From assembly GCA_905397405.1 (NCBI GenBank), contig CAJPVJ010000196.1, positions 1-32,948 of the forward strand: a stretch of DNA of 32,948 nucleotides. Direction: 5' to 3'. A program made the translations under genes and the position numbers. Positions 31,521 to 32,948 of this stretch are shown here, in pieces. Origin of the DNA: Oppiella nova (Eukaryota > Arthropoda > Arachnida > Sarcoptiformes > Oppiidae). The notes beneath the pieces were generated by a model, which saw only the letters and a list, made by a program, of their open reading frames with translations, had not been told where the DNA came from and did no database searches. Numbering within the stretch: the first letter of the stretch is position 1; each line of letters opens with the position of its first letter.

Positions 31521-32948
31521 CTATGGGAATAAAGTATTAATAAGTGCTCATCAAAGACATGGCAACGAAATAACCCTGAATAAATGAATGAATGTCTTAC
31601 TTCTGTGTCCCTTCAATGGCGAGTGGATGTCAGCCAAGAATGGAGAGCCGATATTGGACGGCACTGTTGTGGTCGCACTGACACTCACTTTGGGCTGAAA
31701 GTACTTCGTAAATATTTTATACAAAATAAATGCAACGATTATTGTGAACAGAATAAAAGTGATTGAATTGTCTTTGAATAGTTGAGAAAACGGTGAAACT
31801 TGTTGAATGTTTTGTCGAAATAGTTTGATTTGAATCGGAATTCTCTGTATTTGTTTTGTTATCTTAGAGTTGAGAGAAATGTGTAAATTGGAGACATCGT
31901 TGGAAAATATGTCCGCATTTTTCAGATAAATTATTATTTTCAATGAATTGCCTGTAATGTCAGACTTTCTAACGTCAATCACTTCTGGATTTGATGTAAC
32001 TATAGTCAAGTCTTCGAGAACTAAAGGCACGGAATGAATGGTAAGACGAGTCTCCGACTGATCCAGACTTAGAATCACTTGTTTCGGTGAGACATCAAAT
32101 GCCGGTACAAATGGGATACTAATGGTATGAATCAATGGCTTGAGGTTGGCTTCAGAATCGCGAGTCGCGGCCGACATTATGACCGAAATCGAGACATTGG
32201 TGTTAATCGCAGCCATTTCTGCTAAATTTAAGTCACTCTTAGGCTCAAAGCGACAAAACCATTGGTTTGTATTGATGTCGAACTGAGAGTCAATATCCCA
32301 AATAGATTTCATTTGGAGACTGCTATCAAAAGCAATGTCACAACTGAATGGACTGTCAAAGGATCCAATGCTTTGCAAATCAATTAAAGGATTGCAATAC
32401 TTGTAGCCAATGCTTACGGTTTGACTCACAATAGATATAGGGATGGATTGTATGATAATATTAGTGATGCCAACCAAATGTGTTGTGTCTAATGAAAACT
32501 CTTGCGGAGGCATTACATTAATGGGTGTATAAGTGGATAAGCCGTCAGTAGATTTCCAGCCAATACTAGTGTGTCCACCACTTCGGGCCACAAATACTCC
32601 AGAATTTCTATCGATGTCACCAATCGATGGATTCTCAACGAACCAAAAGCCTGTTTTGGCGCTCTTTAGTTTGCAATTAAGACACACCACTTGACCCACA
32701 CTTATGGCCAAATCGTGGGGTTCGATGACAGGTCCGACGTCCACATTGAAGTAATCGTAGTTATTATTCTCGGAGTCAAAGATTCTAACCAGAGTTCGGC
32801 CCTCTTTTAGTGATCGTATCTTAAGAGTGGTATTGTCTGAACCGCGAGATATACTGATGAGATCATTGCGGGATAGAGTCCATCGAATTTGAGATCTAAT
32901 TGAATCAAACGATTTTCCGATAGAATCGTGAAATGAAACACGAATTTG
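31426..32948 (-). CDS. NUP210: Nuclear pore membrane glycoprotein 210 (gp210), C-terminal part
   Basis: Two exons, 32948-31601 and 31520-31426 (80-bp intron, donor GTAAGA, acceptor CCATAG, codon A|CT), give 480 residues ending in TGA; the N-terminal bulk lies beyond the right edge. NUP210 is a single-pass nuclear-envelope glycoprotein around the nuclear pore, mostly in the perinuclear lumen. Order seen: QIRVSFHDSIGKSF near the edge; RTLVRIFDSENNNYDYFN; GVFVARSGG in an Ig-like repeat; LSLDQSETRLTIHSVPLVLE, matching the vertebrate block before the membrane helix; a transmembrane segment ITFILFTIIVAFILYKIF (about residues 394-411); then a short Ser/Pro/Thr-rich tail ending RPLYSVHNT. That layout is the family's C-terminus. 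Identity is from remembered family similarity without a database search. Confidence 0.9.
31601..32948 (-). CDS. NUP210: NUP210 penultimate coding exon (cut by window edge)
   Basis: A continuous frame of 449 codons plus one base, starting in phase 0 at the window edge. It covers luminal Ig-like sequence, the membrane helix (about 31768-31715) and the start of the tail (NIGSPFLADIHSPLKGHR). The donor at 31600 is GTAAGA. Confidence 0.92.

Overview
This is eukaryotic, clearly metazoan, nuclear DNA. It is AT-rich, with spliced genes, introns from 68 bp to 6.5 kb, long non-coding stretches and many (CT)n/(GA)n microsatellites. No ribosomal binding sites, operons, CRISPR arrays or bacterial features were seen. 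The gene content (a non-muscle myosin, the nuclear pore membrane protein NUP210, a BH3-only-like apoptosis protein) together with the compact, AT-rich gene style suggests an arthropod, possibly a chelicerate such as a mite. That placement is inference. Two single unresolved bases (N) occur at 5021 and 21970.

Layout. (1) 1-3387, minus strand: the 5' part of an unconventional myosin heavy chain gene. Six coding exons run from the start codon at 3387 to the left window edge and encode most of the motor head. (2) 3388-11974: no confident gene. It holds the presumed myosin promoter and perhaps untranslated exons of the next gene. (3) 11976-22932, plus strand: a three-exon gene I reconstruct as a 441-residue, mostly disordered protein. 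Exon 2 contains a BH3-like helix closely resembling that of vertebrate BIM (core LRRISEEF). Upstream in the same protein, in the order known from BIM, lie a DSG-type degron candidate and a dynein-light-chain (LC8) TQT motif. (4) 22933-31425: about 8.5 kb with no supported gene. (5) 31426-32948, minus strand: the last two coding exons of NUP210/gp210, including its single transmembrane segment and short tail.

The three genes act in different processes (actin-based motility, programmed cell death, nuclear pore membrane), and nothing shows that they work together. The BH3-like gene is the most interesting object. Its introns and upstream flank hold most of the window's microsatellites, a perfect kappaB-type decamer, and a GC-rich segment that could be an alternative last exon. 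All splice sites were placed by eye from GT/AG signals and reading-frame continuity, without transcript support.
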